DNA from: a virus
Strand: one strand, 5' to 3'
DNA length: 22,126 nt
Virus record (IMG/VR): IMGVR_UViG_3300046010_001031
Span: 1 to 22,126 of that record
Positions 1-7,388 of the stretch are shown here, piece after piece. The notes under the pieces were generated by a model. It did not search any database. It worked only from the letters and a program-made list of their open reading frames with translations, and had not been told where the DNA came from. Each line of letters starts with the position of its first letter. Position 1 is the first letter of the stretch. Made by a program: the position numbers and the translations under genes.

Positions 1-1
1 A

Positions 2-238
2 GAAAATGTACTTAACATACCCTCTGAGCGTGGAGACATTACTAAGATGGCTGAAATTCGTAAAGCAGCAGCGCATTACGGTCAGCCAGAGGGTCAGGCA
101 GTATTCATTCCTGGTATTGGGCGGGTAACGGAAGAAGAATACCAAGAAGATAAGTACCGTATGGAAAACGGTCTATTAAGTTATGGCGACACAGGAGCGT
201 GGAGAGATGCAGCAAGAGCCAGAAGAATTATGGATTGA
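2..238 (+). CDS. C-terminal end of an unidentified phage gene (5' truncated)
   Basis: An open frame enters from the left edge and ends with TGA at 236-238, giving 78 codons in the window. I do not recognise the protein. The visible part is hydrophilic, with an Arg/Ala-rich tail (WRDAARARRIMD) and a segment around VFIPGIGRVTEEEY. Its place directly before the portal is where the large terminase or a small packaging gene usually lies, so it may be the end of such a gene; this is inference from order only. An ATG at 47 preceded by TGGAGA (31-36) could instead start a separate 63-residue protein, and the window cannot decide between the two. It overlaps the chosen portal start by 32 bases, consistent with translational coupling. 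Confidence 0.6.
   Translation, partial: ENVLNIPSERGDITKMAEIRKAAAHYGQPEGQAVFIPGIGRVTEEEYQEDKYRMENGLLSYGDTGAWRDAARARRIMD
193..197 (+). promoter_or_regulatory. Shine-Dalgarno site that decides the portal start
   Basis: AGGAG lies 9 nt before the ATG at 207. The earlier in-frame ATG at 183 has no purine-rich stretch in front of it, so 207 is the better start. Confidence 0.6.
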
Positions 239-1805
239 TAGCGTATCTTTAGATCGCCATCAATCAGAATCTTTTATGAATGTAGAAAAAGATGACTTTG
301 ACCAAGACTCCGAAACTATATTACAACTCAATGGTCTTTCTCAAAACTTTAAAAGATCTGCTCGCAGAAAATTAAGCAAGGCACTTATCACCGCTGGTGG
401 TGAGATTGTCACGGCTGATGATAATGTATACGCAGGCGACGATGCTACATCAAAGCAGATTATTCCAGACAAGTATGGGTATGGAATTTTTGATGTTGTT
501 GAGCCTTTATACAACCAAGCAGCCCTCGCTAAAATCTATGAACTTTCTGCTCCAAACTATGCAGCCATCAACGCAAAGGTGGCGAATATTGTTGGCCTAG
601 GGTACGATTTAGTGCCAACTCTTAACGTGATTGAAAAGATTGAGTCTCTATCAGACCCAGAAGAGTTAGGTCGCGTTCGCAGAAACCTATCTAGACAAAA
701 AGCAAGAGTGATTGACTGGCTAGAAACCAGAAACGATGATGACACTCTTACAATGACTTTAATGAAGGCGTACATTGACGCAGAGGCTACAGGAAATGGC
801 TATATCGAAATAGGTAGAAAAACTACTGGCGAAATTGGATATATTGGTCACATTCCAGCCCCAACAATGCGAGTGCGTAGACTAAGAGATGGTTTCGTAC
901 AAATTGTCAATGGTAAGGCTGTATTCTTCCGCAACTTTCAGGGTGAAGAGAAGAATCCAATCACCAACGATCCAAGGCCAAACGAGATTATTCACATCAA
1001 AAATTACACTCCAACAAATACTTACTATGGCCTTCCAGCAATTGTTGCGGCGAAAAACGCAATGGCGGGAAATGAATTTGCCTCTCGCTTCAACCTTGAG
1101 TACTTTGAGAATAAAGCCGTTCCTAGATATATTTTCTGGCTTAAAGGTGCCAAAATGTCAAGGAGCGCGGAGGAGAGACTGTTTGAATTCTTCCAGGGAA
1201 ACCTAAGAGGACAAAGCCACAGGACCGTGGTTATTCCACTTCCTGCCGACACCCCTGAAAGAAAAGTAGAAATGAAGATGGAGCCAATTGAAACTAGCAT
1301 TCAAGACTCTTCATTCAACAACTATAAGAAGATGAATAAAGAAGAAATTCTTATGGCTCATCGTGTTCCTGCATCTAAAGTTGGAGCAGCAGAAGGGGTA
1401 GGTCTAGCAGCGGCGAGAGAAGCAGATAGAACCTTCAAAGAACAGGTATGTCGCCCTGCTCAAGATTCATTAGAAAAGAAAATTAATAAAATTATTCAAG
1501 AAAAAACAGATGCTTTCAAATTTGAGTTTAATGAACTTACTCTTACAGATGAAGAGACAAGATCTAAGATCGATGAAAGATATTTGAGAATGCAGGTAAT
1601 TGTTCCGAATGAGGTTCGTGAAAGACTTGGAATGTCAACACTACCTAGCGGTGATACTCCAGTTGTTCTTAATGCTCAGGCTCGCGCAGAGCAGACTGCT
1701 CAAACCACCAGGAACAGAGTAAGAGATCAAAATCGTCAGGCTAACGAGTCTGACGGTGGAGAATTGCCCAGAGCAACAATGGGTGACGGAAGACAGCAAC
1801 AATAA
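207..1805 (+). CDS. Phage portal protein
   Basis: Portal subunit. Twelve copies form the ring at one capsid vertex through which DNA enters and leaves and to which the connector attaches. The 532-residue length is usual. It resembles the phage_portal/PBSX-type family: an acidic N-terminus, a body with NEIIHIKNYTPTNTYYGLPA (a typical portal segment that includes the YGLP motif) followed by an Ala-rich helix, and a later MNKEEILMAHRVPASKVG segment, matching the family pattern of Lys/Glu followed by a hydrophobic, His-containing VPP/VPA-type turn. The C-terminal 60 residues are polar and Gln/Arg-rich, a common disordered tail. I chose ATG 207 for its Shine-Dalgarno site; 183 in the same frame would add eight residues. 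It overlaps the upstream gene by 32 bases and is followed after 30 bases by the protease gene, in standard head-operon order. Identity is from motifs and context. Confidence 0.9.
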   Translation: MQQEPEELWIDSVSLDRHQSESFMNVEKDDFDQDSETILQLNGLSQNFKRSARRKLSKALITAGGEIVTADDNVYAGDDATSKQIIPDKYGYGIFDVVEPLYNQAALAKIYELSAPNYAAINAKVANIVGLGYDLVPTLNVIEKIESLSDPEELGRVRRNLSRQKARVIDWLETRNDDDTLTMTLMKAYIDAEATGNGYIEIGRKTTGEIGYIGHIPAPTMRVRRLRDGFVQIVNGKAVFFRNFQGEEKNPITNDPRPNEIIHIKNYTPTNTYYGLPAIVAAKNAMAGNEFASRFNLEYFENKAVPRYIFWLKGAKMSRSAEERLFEFFQGNLRGQSHRTVVIPLPADTPERKVEMKMEPIETSIQDSSFNNYKKMNKEEILMAHRVPASKVGAAEGVGLAAAREADRTFKEQVCRPAQDSLEKKINKIIQEKTDAFKFEFNELTLTDEETRSKIDERYLRMQVIVPNEVRERLGMSTLPSGDTPVVLNAQARAEQTAQTTRNRVRDQNRQANESDGGELPRATMGDGRQQQ

Positions 1806-1810
1806 TAAGG

Positions 1811-1831
1811 TTAGATATAATATAATTGAAG
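1811..1831 (+). promoter_or_regulatory. Tandem TATAAT boxes before the protease start (possible promoter)
   Basis: The 30-base gap between portal and protease holds two overlapping TATAAT hexamers (1816-1821 and 1821-1826). No good -35 box lies 16-18 bases upstream. The first would start RNA about 8 bases before the ATG at 1836, so the transcript would be nearly leaderless; only a weak GAAG (1828-1831) could act as a ribosome site. TATAAT also occurs by chance in coding parts of this AT-rich window, so this is a candidate only. Confidence 0.35.
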
Positions 1832-1835
1832 TGTT

Positions 1836-4085
1836 ATGGTCGATATTAACAAAGCGCATTTTGACGTAGACGGAGACAATCTGCGTCTTACTATGCCCAT
1901 TGCTAAGATCGATGAAGAGCGCAGAATTGTTAGTGGATTCGCTACCCTTGATAACATCGACCGTCAAGGGGATATTTTATTATCAGATGCATCCCGCAAA
2001 GCATTCGAAAATTTTCGTGGAAACGTTCGTTTAATGCATCAGCCCATTCCCGCTGGAAAGGTTGTCTCTTTTAGAGAAAATTCCTTCTATGACAAGGAAA
2101 GTGGAAACACTTACAGCGGTATATTTGTAGATGCATACATTTCAAAAGGCGCTGAAAATATCTGGCAAATGGTTTTAGATGGTACTCTTACAGGCTTTTC
2201 CATTGGCGGAAGAATTGTAGATTACGAAAATAAGATGGACGACCAAGACTCAGATAATGGAGCCCTAAGAGTAGTAAAAGAATATGAACTCATGGAATTA
2301 TCCCTAGTTGATAGCCCTGCCAATCAATTTGCAAATATCTTCTCTATTCAAAAACTTGGTGACGATATTGTTACCTCAGGTATGGCTACTGAATTTTCTA
2401 CCGAAAATGTATTCTGGTGTCACACAGACAAAATTGCTATAACAGAAAAGGCTGAATCATTAAAATGCCCATCCTGCAAGCATGATATGACAGATGTTGG
2501 CTGGGTAGAATCAGCAGATGTAAATAAAAACCAGGAGATAGGAAAACTGGTAGATAACTTCCTTTCCAAAGCCGACTCATTAAGAGTTGGCGATTTTGTT
2601 TCCTGGAACTCTAGCGGCGGAACTGCAAGAGGAAAAATTACAAGAATTTCAAGAACTGGTTCGATTAACGTGCCAGACTCTGACTTTACCATTAACGCAG
2701 AAGAGGGTGACCCTGCAGTTCTTATTACTGTTTATAGAAAGGGTGCCGATGGCTGGGCGGCGACAGACACCAAAGTAGGGCATAAAATGAGTACCCTCAG
2801 AAGAATATCAAGTCTTGAAGGCAAGATGCACGACATGGACGATGACATGGATGATGATATTGATGATGACGATGATATGAATAAAGAAACAATAACTAGC
2901 GAGAATACTCCTGCTCGCAATGCACAGCAAGGACTTCCTGGCGGTATTCCTAAGACCCCTCGCAAAAAGAAGAGAATGTACCGTAGAGATGATGGAATGG
3001 TTAAGTCTGGAGACTATGTAGTATTTAAAGACGATGGCATCCTAATAAAAGGTCGTGTAGACGTTTTAGAGAATACAAGGGCGGCAGTAAGACTCTATAA
3101 GACACATGGCAATGCATTTAGACCAACAGAAACTGTTGTAACAAAAGACGTTTCTGAACTAATTAAACTTAAAGTTTCGGCTAAGAGAAAGATAGAAAAA
3201 TCAATTTCCAATGAATATATTGAGGAATTGAATGCTCTCATCTCTAAGCATAATGAAAAATATGGTAATGTTGATTCTAGAATTGTACAATTCGATACGC
3301 TGCGTAAGGTTTTTGAGCGCGGCGTGGCAGCATTTAATAGTAATCCCGCTGCTGAATCGAATGACTTTTCTCCTGAGGAATGGGCGTGTGCAAGAGTCAA
3401 AGGATTCTTGAAGGCGGTAGAATCAGGTAAATACAAAAACAGGCCATATGACACAGATTTGTTGCCAAAGGGTCACCCATTGTCAACGAAAAAGTCAGAT
3501 AATTCAGAGGAAAATGAACTGACTTTACAAAAACGAGAAGGAGGTGTTGAAATGGCTGACAACGAAACGAGCCATGAAGAACTTGACACCGCCGAGGCAA
3601 CAGACGAAACTTCTGAAGAAGTAGAGTTTGAAGTAGAAGAAACTGTAGAGGACGTAGTTACTGAGGCTCTTGCAATGGCTAAGTCAGATAATGTCGATGC
3701 TGAAGTTGCTGCCGACACTCCCTCTGAAGTTTTTGATATGGAGAAGGCCCTTGGCGATATTAAGTCCTTCGTAGAAGAGACAATTAATAAGTCTGTAGAA
3801 ACAAATACCGATTCACTTGAAAAGTTTTCCAGCGCAGTAGTCGAACTTGCTAAGGCAGTCGATGAAAAGTTTGGTCAACTTCAGTCCAAGTATGAAGAGG
3901 TCACCAAAAGTTTAGCCGATCTTAACTCTGCTACCGTTGAAATCGCAAATCGCGTCGAATCAGTAGAAGAAGAAACGGCAATTAAGAAGTCTGGTGAACT
4001 GGAATCCAGTATCCCAGAGCATCCCATAATGAAGAAATCAGTATGGGGCGGACGCTTCCTCAGTTCCGCAGAAGTATTTAACTAA
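1836..4085 (+). CDS. Prohead maturation protease with Tudor-like domains and C-terminal scaffold
   Basis: A 749-residue fusion. Residues 1-175 match the HK97-type (S78-like) prohead protease. His68 lies in VRLMHQPIPAGKV, Ser122 in LTGFSIGGRI, and Glu154 (or Glu151) in ELMELSLVDSPANQF; the spacing fits the His-Ser-Glu triad of that family. A possible zinc-ribbon follows (Cys195-His196, Cys211-x2-Cys214). Residues 252-323 (GDFVSW to VGHKMSTL) look like the DUF2945-type Tudor/SH3 domain. A run of Asp residues spans about 332-349, and a second SH3-like segment starts at GDYVVF (392). Residues about 450-550 carry the EEWACARVKGFL and LLPKGHP motifs seen in actinophage proteases. Residues 573-749 are acidic and coiled-coil-like, as in a scaffold. 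The product should cut scaffold and/or capsid precursors inside the prohead. The start has only a weak ribosome site. Confidence 0.88.
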   Translation: MVDINKAHFDVDGDNLRLTMPIAKIDEERRIVSGFATLDNIDRQGDILLSDASRKAFENFRGNVRLMHQPIPAGKVVSFRENSFYDKESGNTYSGIFVDAYISKGAENIWQMVLDGTLTGFSIGGRIVDYENKMDDQDSDNGALRVVKEYELMELSLVDSPANQFANIFSIQKLGDDIVTSGMATEFSTENVFWCHTDKIAITEKAESLKCPSCKHDMTDVGWVESADVNKNQEIGKLVDNFLSKADSLRVGDFVSWNSSGGTARGKITRISRTGSINVPDSDFTINAEEGDPAVLITVYRKGADGWAATDTKVGHKMSTLRRISSLEGKMHDMDDDMDDDIDDDDDMNKETITSENTPARNAQQGLPGGIPKTPRKKKRMYRRDDGMVKSGDYVVFKDDGILIKGRVDVLENTRAAVRLYKTHGNAFRPTETVVTKDVSELIKLKVSAKRKIEKSISNEYIEELNALISKHNEKYGNVDSRIVQFDTLRKVFERGVAAFNSNPAAESNDFSPEEWACARVKGFLKAVESGKYKNRPYDTDLLPKGHPLSTKKSDNSEENELTLQKREGGVEMADNETSHEELDTAEATDETSEEVEFEVEETVEDVVTEALAMAKSDNVDAEVAADTPSEVFDMEKALGDIKSFVEETINKSVETNTDSLEKFSSAVVELAKAVDEKFGQLQSKYEEVTKSLADLNSATVEIANRVESVEEETAIKKSGELESSIPEHPIMKKSVWGGRFLSSAEVFN
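3538..3554 (+). promoter_or_regulatory. Internal ribosome binding site and start codon inside the protease gene
   Basis: AAGGAGGTG (3538-3546) stands before an in-frame ATG at 3552; the AAGGAGG core is 7 nt from the ATG. In the protease frame these bases encode Arg-Glu-Gly-Gly-Val-Glu-Met. The site is as strong as the one before the tail tube gene and much stronger than the one before the protease itself. Confidence 0.7.
3552..4085 (+). CDS. Nested in-frame scaffold protein (internal start within the protease gene)
   Basis: A 177-residue protein in the same frame as the end of the protease, starting at ATG 3552 behind a near-perfect Shine-Dalgarno site. Its composition is that of a scaffold: a strongly acidic Glu/Asp/Thr/Ser first half, then long amphipathic helices around LEKFSSAVVELAKAVDEKFG, and a short C-terminus with basic and aromatic residues (MKKSVWGGRFL) that could contact the capsid protein. 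Lambda makes its scaffold Nu3 in the same way, from an internal start in protease gene C. No separate scaffold gene lies between protease and capsid, where one would be expected, which supports the call. Scaffolds fill the prohead interior in many copies and are removed by the protease. Separate synthesis is inferred from sequence and not proven. Confidence 0.65.
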   Translation: MADNETSHEELDTAEATDETSEEVEFEVEETVEDVVTEALAMAKSDNVDAEVAADTPSEVFDMEKALGDIKSFVEETINKSVETNTDSLEKFSSAVVELAKAVDEKFGQLQSKYEEVTKSLADLNSATVEIANRVESVEEETAIKKSGELESSIPEHPIMKKSVWGGRFLSSAEVFN

Positions 4086-4117
4086 TTTAAAACAGAAAGA
4101 GAGGTGCAAAGAAAAGC

Positions 4118-5236
4118 ATGAGTGACGCAATTAATAAAGCCGCTGCCGCAGTAAATGTTGGTACTGGTGCAATCATTTCAGATCTCGCTTCAAGCGGTGA
4201 TATGGAGAACTTGACTACCAATCCACTAACTCAGAACGGCGGTGTGCTACTTCCAGAACAATCCCGTCGCTTCCTAGACTATGTGTTCGATCAGATGGTC
4301 CTAGGCAACGATGGTCGTAGACAGGTCATGCGTTCAAATACCGCAGAATTCGATAAGATTCAGGTCGGTACACGCTTGATCCGCAAGGCATCACAAGCAA
4401 GTGAAAACATCTTTGATGCTGGTGCAGGCGAAACAGGCTTCGCAAACCGTGGTGCTCAATTCACCAAGGTTGAAATTGTCACTACTAAGTTCCGCTTGGA
4501 CTACGAACTCTCAACTGAGGCACTTGAGGATAACATTGAAGGCTCTGCTCTTGAAGATCACATTGTCCGCCTAATGGCTGGTCAGTTTGGTAACGATCTT
4601 GAAGATATCGCCATCAATGGTCTCGCTGCTCAGGGTACTGCATCCTACGCTGGTACAACCTACCCATACACAATCGATGGGTTCGTTAAACTGGCTGACG
4701 GCGCTGCTGGTGGTACTCACTTCGGTACCGCTGCAACCCTCACCACAGCATCCACATTCTTCACCGCTGCTACTACAGCAGGTCAGGTCAAGAGTGGTTC
4801 CGCAATCGCCTTCTTTGAGCAACTTTACAACGCATTGCCCCGTAAGTTCAAGGCTCGTCGTCAGGAGTTGAAGTTCTACGCTTCCACAAAGAATGTTCAA
4901 ACACTACTTACAGATCTACGCGCAATTGGTTCAGGTGGTGTTCCCGAGGATATCGCTGCTGGTATTCTTCGTGGCACACAGCCCCGCGTCGGTGGTCCCG
5001 CTGGTATGACAACCTCCATCTTCGGTATTCCCGTGATGGAAGTTCCACTATACCCTGATCACTACGTTGACCTCACCTTCCCACAGAACAGAATCTGGGG
5101 CTTCCAGAGAGATGTTACTGTCCATCGTGAGTTCAAGCCAAAGAAAGACACCGTAGAGTACACAGTTTACGTCCGCATGGGTCTAAACATTGAAGAACTT
5201 TCTGCAATGGCTAAGGCTAATGCCGTAACTGGCTGA
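4118..5236 (+). CDS. Major capsid protein (HK97 fold)
   Basis: A 372-residue shell protein. Sequence features fit the HK97-fold capsid families: an N-terminal helical arm, a QNGGVLLPEQSRRFLDYVFD segment, the long spine-helix region around STEALEDNIEGSALEDHIVR and FGNDLEDIAINGL, and a C-terminal β-rich part with NRIWGFQRDVTVHREFKPKK and VEYTVYVRMGLNIEE. There is no long N-terminal delta domain like that of HK97; this fits a separate or protease-fused scaffold. GAGGTG at 4101-4106 is the ribosome site. Codon choice differs from neighbours: Arg is mostly CGT/CGC and AAC and TTC are common, as expected for a highly expressed gene. A rho-independent terminator follows 22 bases after the stop. Identity is from fold motifs, codon bias and position right after the protease/scaffold. 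Confidence 0.92.
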   Translation: MSDAINKAAAAVNVGTGAIISDLASSGDMENLTTNPLTQNGGVLLPEQSRRFLDYVFDQMVLGNDGRRQVMRSNTAEFDKIQVGTRLIRKASQASENIFDAGAGETGFANRGAQFTKVEIVTTKFRLDYELSTEALEDNIEGSALEDHIVRLMAGQFGNDLEDIAINGLAAQGTASYAGTTYPYTIDGFVKLADGAAGGTHFGTAATLTTASTFFTAATTAGQVKSGSAIAFFEQLYNALPRKFKARRQELKFYASTKNVQTLLTDLRAIGSGGVPEDIAAGILRGTQPRVGGPAGMTTSIFGIPVMEVPLYPDHYVDLTFPQNRIWGFQRDVTVHREFKPKKDTVEYTVYVRMGLNIEELSAMAKANAVTG

Positions 5237-5258
5237 TAATTAAATATCGCGTGGGGGA

Positions 5259-5284
5259 GGGGTCGATGTATATCGGCCCCTTTT
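5259..5284 (+). terminator. Rho-independent terminator after the capsid gene
   Basis: The 8-base arms GGGGTCGA (5259-5266) and TCGGCCCC (5273-5280) pair with one G-U, around a 6-base loop, and are followed directly by TTTT. It lies 22 bases after the capsid stop codon. Confidence 0.85.
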
Positions 5285-5330
5285 CCATATCTATAATGTA
5301 GTAAAATATAATTATCCTATAATGGTGGTG
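5285..5330 (+). promoter_or_regulatory. Three TATAAT boxes before the connector genes (possible promoter cluster)
   Basis: TATAAT occurs at 5292-5297, 5307-5312 and 5318-5323, all in the gap between the capsid terminator and the next start. None has a recognisable TTGACA-like -35 box at the usual distance. Initiation from the first box would leave a leader of about 30 bases containing the GGTGGTG (5324-5330) that precedes ATG 5335; the third would be almost leaderless. Restarting transcription after a terminator is the likely role. Confidence 0.45.
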
Positions 5331-5334
5331 CTGA

Positions 5335-6243
5335 ATGCTAGAATACCTAAGAAAAGATAATGCTGGTTTAAATATTATCTATAATACAACTGCTGCAAGT
5401 GCAACAAGTGTTCTATTCAGCGTATCCGATTTAGACACCAATCAGGCACTACAATCAGGAAGTGCTGTGGCGGTAGCATCATCTGTATTTACGGTCTCAT
5501 TAAACAGCACTACAACGCAGTATGATCGTAATATAAAAATTACCTATCAAGAAATTTCACAGTCTTCGTCTTCTACCAACATAGTATATGCTGGCCTTGT
5601 AAGGCCGTATGCATCCCCAGATAGAATCAGAGATTTGGCGGATATTCCAACTTCTGCTTCATCCAGTACCTTACAAAAACTTGAAAAAAGAGCGCGGCTA
5701 TCCATAGACAGTTTTCTTGGATTTGGATTCTACAAAGAGTACAGAAGCATTGACATATATGGCAATAACACAGACATTTTGCAATTAAATGACAATATAA
5801 TCAGTATCTCTAAGATATATGAAGATGACATTCTTACATATGAGGTAGATTCTACTACATACCAGTTTGAGTACCCAATTGAAATTGGAACTTCCGGGGA
5901 CAGAATTAAGATTGTTAATTCTTCTACTAAAAATAAAGAAATGCTAGAGTACCCAAAATTCTCTGTATTCTACTATGATGGGCAATTTAAGAAAAACTAT
6001 TTATACAAGGTAGAAGGTATCTTTGGGCATGAGTACGTCCCATCAGATATTGAATTAGCGGCAGCCTTGTTAGTAGAAGATTATCTATGCAATGACTTTA
6101 ATATACGCAATAAGAATATAGCCCAGTTATCTAATGACTCATACGATATTAAATATGGCGCAGACTCTGCCACAGGGACAGGAAACCTTATGGTAGACAA
6201 CATTCTTGCAAAGTATCTGCAGCCCAGATATCTGGTGATTTAA
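5335..6243 (+). CDS. Head-tail connector / adaptor protein
   Basis: A 302-residue protein, first of four connector genes. The N-terminal ~95 residues look like an added β-sandwich (alternating hydrophobics in VLFSVSDLDTNQAL and VFTVSLNSTTTQYDRNIKIT). The rest carries the usual adaptor signature: an early helical segment (ASPDRIRDLADIPTSASSST, then LQKLEKRARLSIDSFLGF), a β-rich middle, and a C-terminal pair of helices (PSDIELAAALLVEDYLCNDF to NLMVDNILAKYLQPRYLVI). This is the pattern of HK97 gp6-like head-tail adaptors that bind the portal ring, where an SPP1 gp15-type protein would sit. The family call rests on the helical pattern and on its place after the capsid gene. The ribosome site is weak (GGTGGTG, 4 nt from the ATG). 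It abuts the next gene, whose ATG follows the stop directly. Confidence 0.7.
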   Translation: MLEYLRKDNAGLNIIYNTTAASATSVLFSVSDLDTNQALQSGSAVAVASSVFTVSLNSTTTQYDRNIKITYQEISQSSSSTNIVYAGLVRPYASPDRIRDLADIPTSASSSTLQKLEKRARLSIDSFLGFGFYKEYRSIDIYGNNTDILQLNDNIISISKIYEDDILTYEVDSTTYQFEYPIEIGTSGDRIKIVNSSTKNKEMLEYPKFSVFYYDGQFKKNYLYKVEGIFGHEYVPSDIELAAALLVEDYLCNDFNIRNKNIAQLSNDSYDIKYGADSATGTGNLMVDNILAKYLQPRYLVI

Positions 6244-6681
6244 ATGGGCAATTGTATTGCTGGTACTTCATACACCATGAAGGCGGATATTTATATTGCT
6301 TTAATCAATCAGGACTCTGTTGGCAGAGTAACAAAGTCATGGATATTTGAGAAAACTATTGACTGCATGGCGAGAGCAGTACTTCGTAAAGGTGTTGGAG
6401 ATAACTCTACTGCGTTCGATGTTGAAAATTATATTAACATCTTAAATTCAATGGTCAAATTAAGAACTTCAGAAGTTATACCTTCAGATAGAAGGGTCGT
6501 AAACATCCGTAATGATTATGAGATTATTTACAAAGAAAATCAAGACCCTGCTACAGAGGGAGGCTTTCAAAACTCTACCATCTTTGAGCCAAGAGGAAGC
6601 ACTCCAGTTATGAACTTTGACGGTAGAGTTATAGAATATGAAACAGTACTTATGAGGCAAGAAGTTCAGGTGCTGCAGTAA
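6244..6681 (+). CDS. Head closure (stopper) protein
   Basis: A 145-residue protein that starts immediately after the upstream stop codon, so it is probably translated by coupling. Its segment VKLRTSEVIPSDRRVVNIRN and a later EYETVLMRQEVQV strand recall the small β-barrel head-closure proteins (SPP1 gp16-like), which bind under the adaptor ring and hold the packaged DNA in. I see no signal peptide or membrane segment. It ends with TAATG shared with the next gene. Function is assigned by position (second gene after the capsid) and general fold signs; the sequence is not distinctive enough for a firm family name. Confidence 0.62.
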   Translation: MGNCIAGTSYTMKADIYIALINQDSVGRVTKSWIFEKTIDCMARAVLRKGVGDNSTAFDVENYINILNSMVKLRTSEVIPSDRRVVNIRNDYEIIYKENQDPATEGGFQNSTIFEPRGSTPVMNFDGRVIEYETVLMRQEVQVLQ

Positions 6682-7388
6682 TGGCTAAAATGCAAGCATT
6701 TAACACAGGAAAGTTTCCAGAAAAAGTTTTAGCCCTAGCAACTTACGATGGAACTCTATTACAAAGAACTTATAATAAACCTGCAAATAAAAGAATGATT
6801 AGTCGTGGCGCAGCATTTCTAGTAAAAAACTACTTTGATGTGTACATGGATTCATTGGCTAGAAAGGCAACTAAATCATTCCACCATATATATGAGTTTG
6901 ATAGGGTAGGAGACAAGAGTTCAAGGTTATTTAAAGGGGTGGTTACAGACGTTCCTGAGGGTGCGGTTATGACTTACACCTTTGTTCCAGCGAAACATCC
7001 AAATAGAGAAGGATACCCGTTCCCTAATAAGGCAGAAGTTATGGAAGCGGGTGAACCTATTACCATTAGACCTAAACTTAAACCAAGACTGGTATTTCAA
7101 TTAAAGGGGTCTGGTGATTGGGTAAGTGCTAAAGAGGTGTATGTTCCAAATCCTGGTGGTGAAGTCGGAGGTAACTTTGAAAGAGAGGTTGCTCACTTCA
7201 TGAGATACCGCGCTACTTGGGTCTTGAAGAAGTTTAAATTCTATGAAAGAATAGAAGACTCTATAAGGCAAAAGAGAGGCATGATGATTCCAAGAATTAA
7301 TAATGGAATGGTAGCAGATGCAATGAAAAAAGCAGAAATAGATGCGGATATAATCGCAGGGGCGGTGAGTACTGCTTATGTACAATAG
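6681..7388 (+). CDS. Neck / head-tail joining protein (HK97 gp10-like)
   Basis: A 235-residue protein overlapping the previous stop by one base (TAATG). The second half has β-strands (PITIRPKLKPRLVFQL), a Gly-rich loop (YVPNPGGEVGGNFERE) and a long C-terminal helical part (FYERIEDSIRQKRGMM, then ADAMKKAEIDADIIAGAV). This arrangement, an aromatic and basic α/β core with a trailing helix, is typical of gp10-like neck proteins between the stopper and the tail terminator. Position 3 of the connector block supports this. It overlaps the next gene by 11 bases. I cannot point to a diagnostic catalytic or binding motif. Confidence 0.58.
   Translation: MAKMQAFNTGKFPEKVLALATYDGTLLQRTYNKPANKRMISRGAAFLVKNYFDVYMDSLARKATKSFHHIYEFDRVGDKSSRLFKGVVTDVPEGAVMTYTFVPAKHPNREGYPFPNKAEVMEAGEPITIRPKLKPRLVFQLKGSGDWVSAKEVYVPNPGGEVGGNFEREVAHFMRYRATWVLKKFKFYERIEDSIRQKRGMMIPRINNGMVADAMKKAEIDADIIAGAVSTAYVQ

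Noticed and set aside
183-206. ATG at 183 as the portal start
   Set aside because: No Shine-Dalgarno precedes it, and it lengthens the overlap with the upstream gene. AGGAG at 193-197 points to 207.
889-1206. A 105-codon open frame on the plus strand inside the portal gene
   Set aside because: It is fully contained in the portal in another frame, has no good ribosome site and no protein-like pattern.
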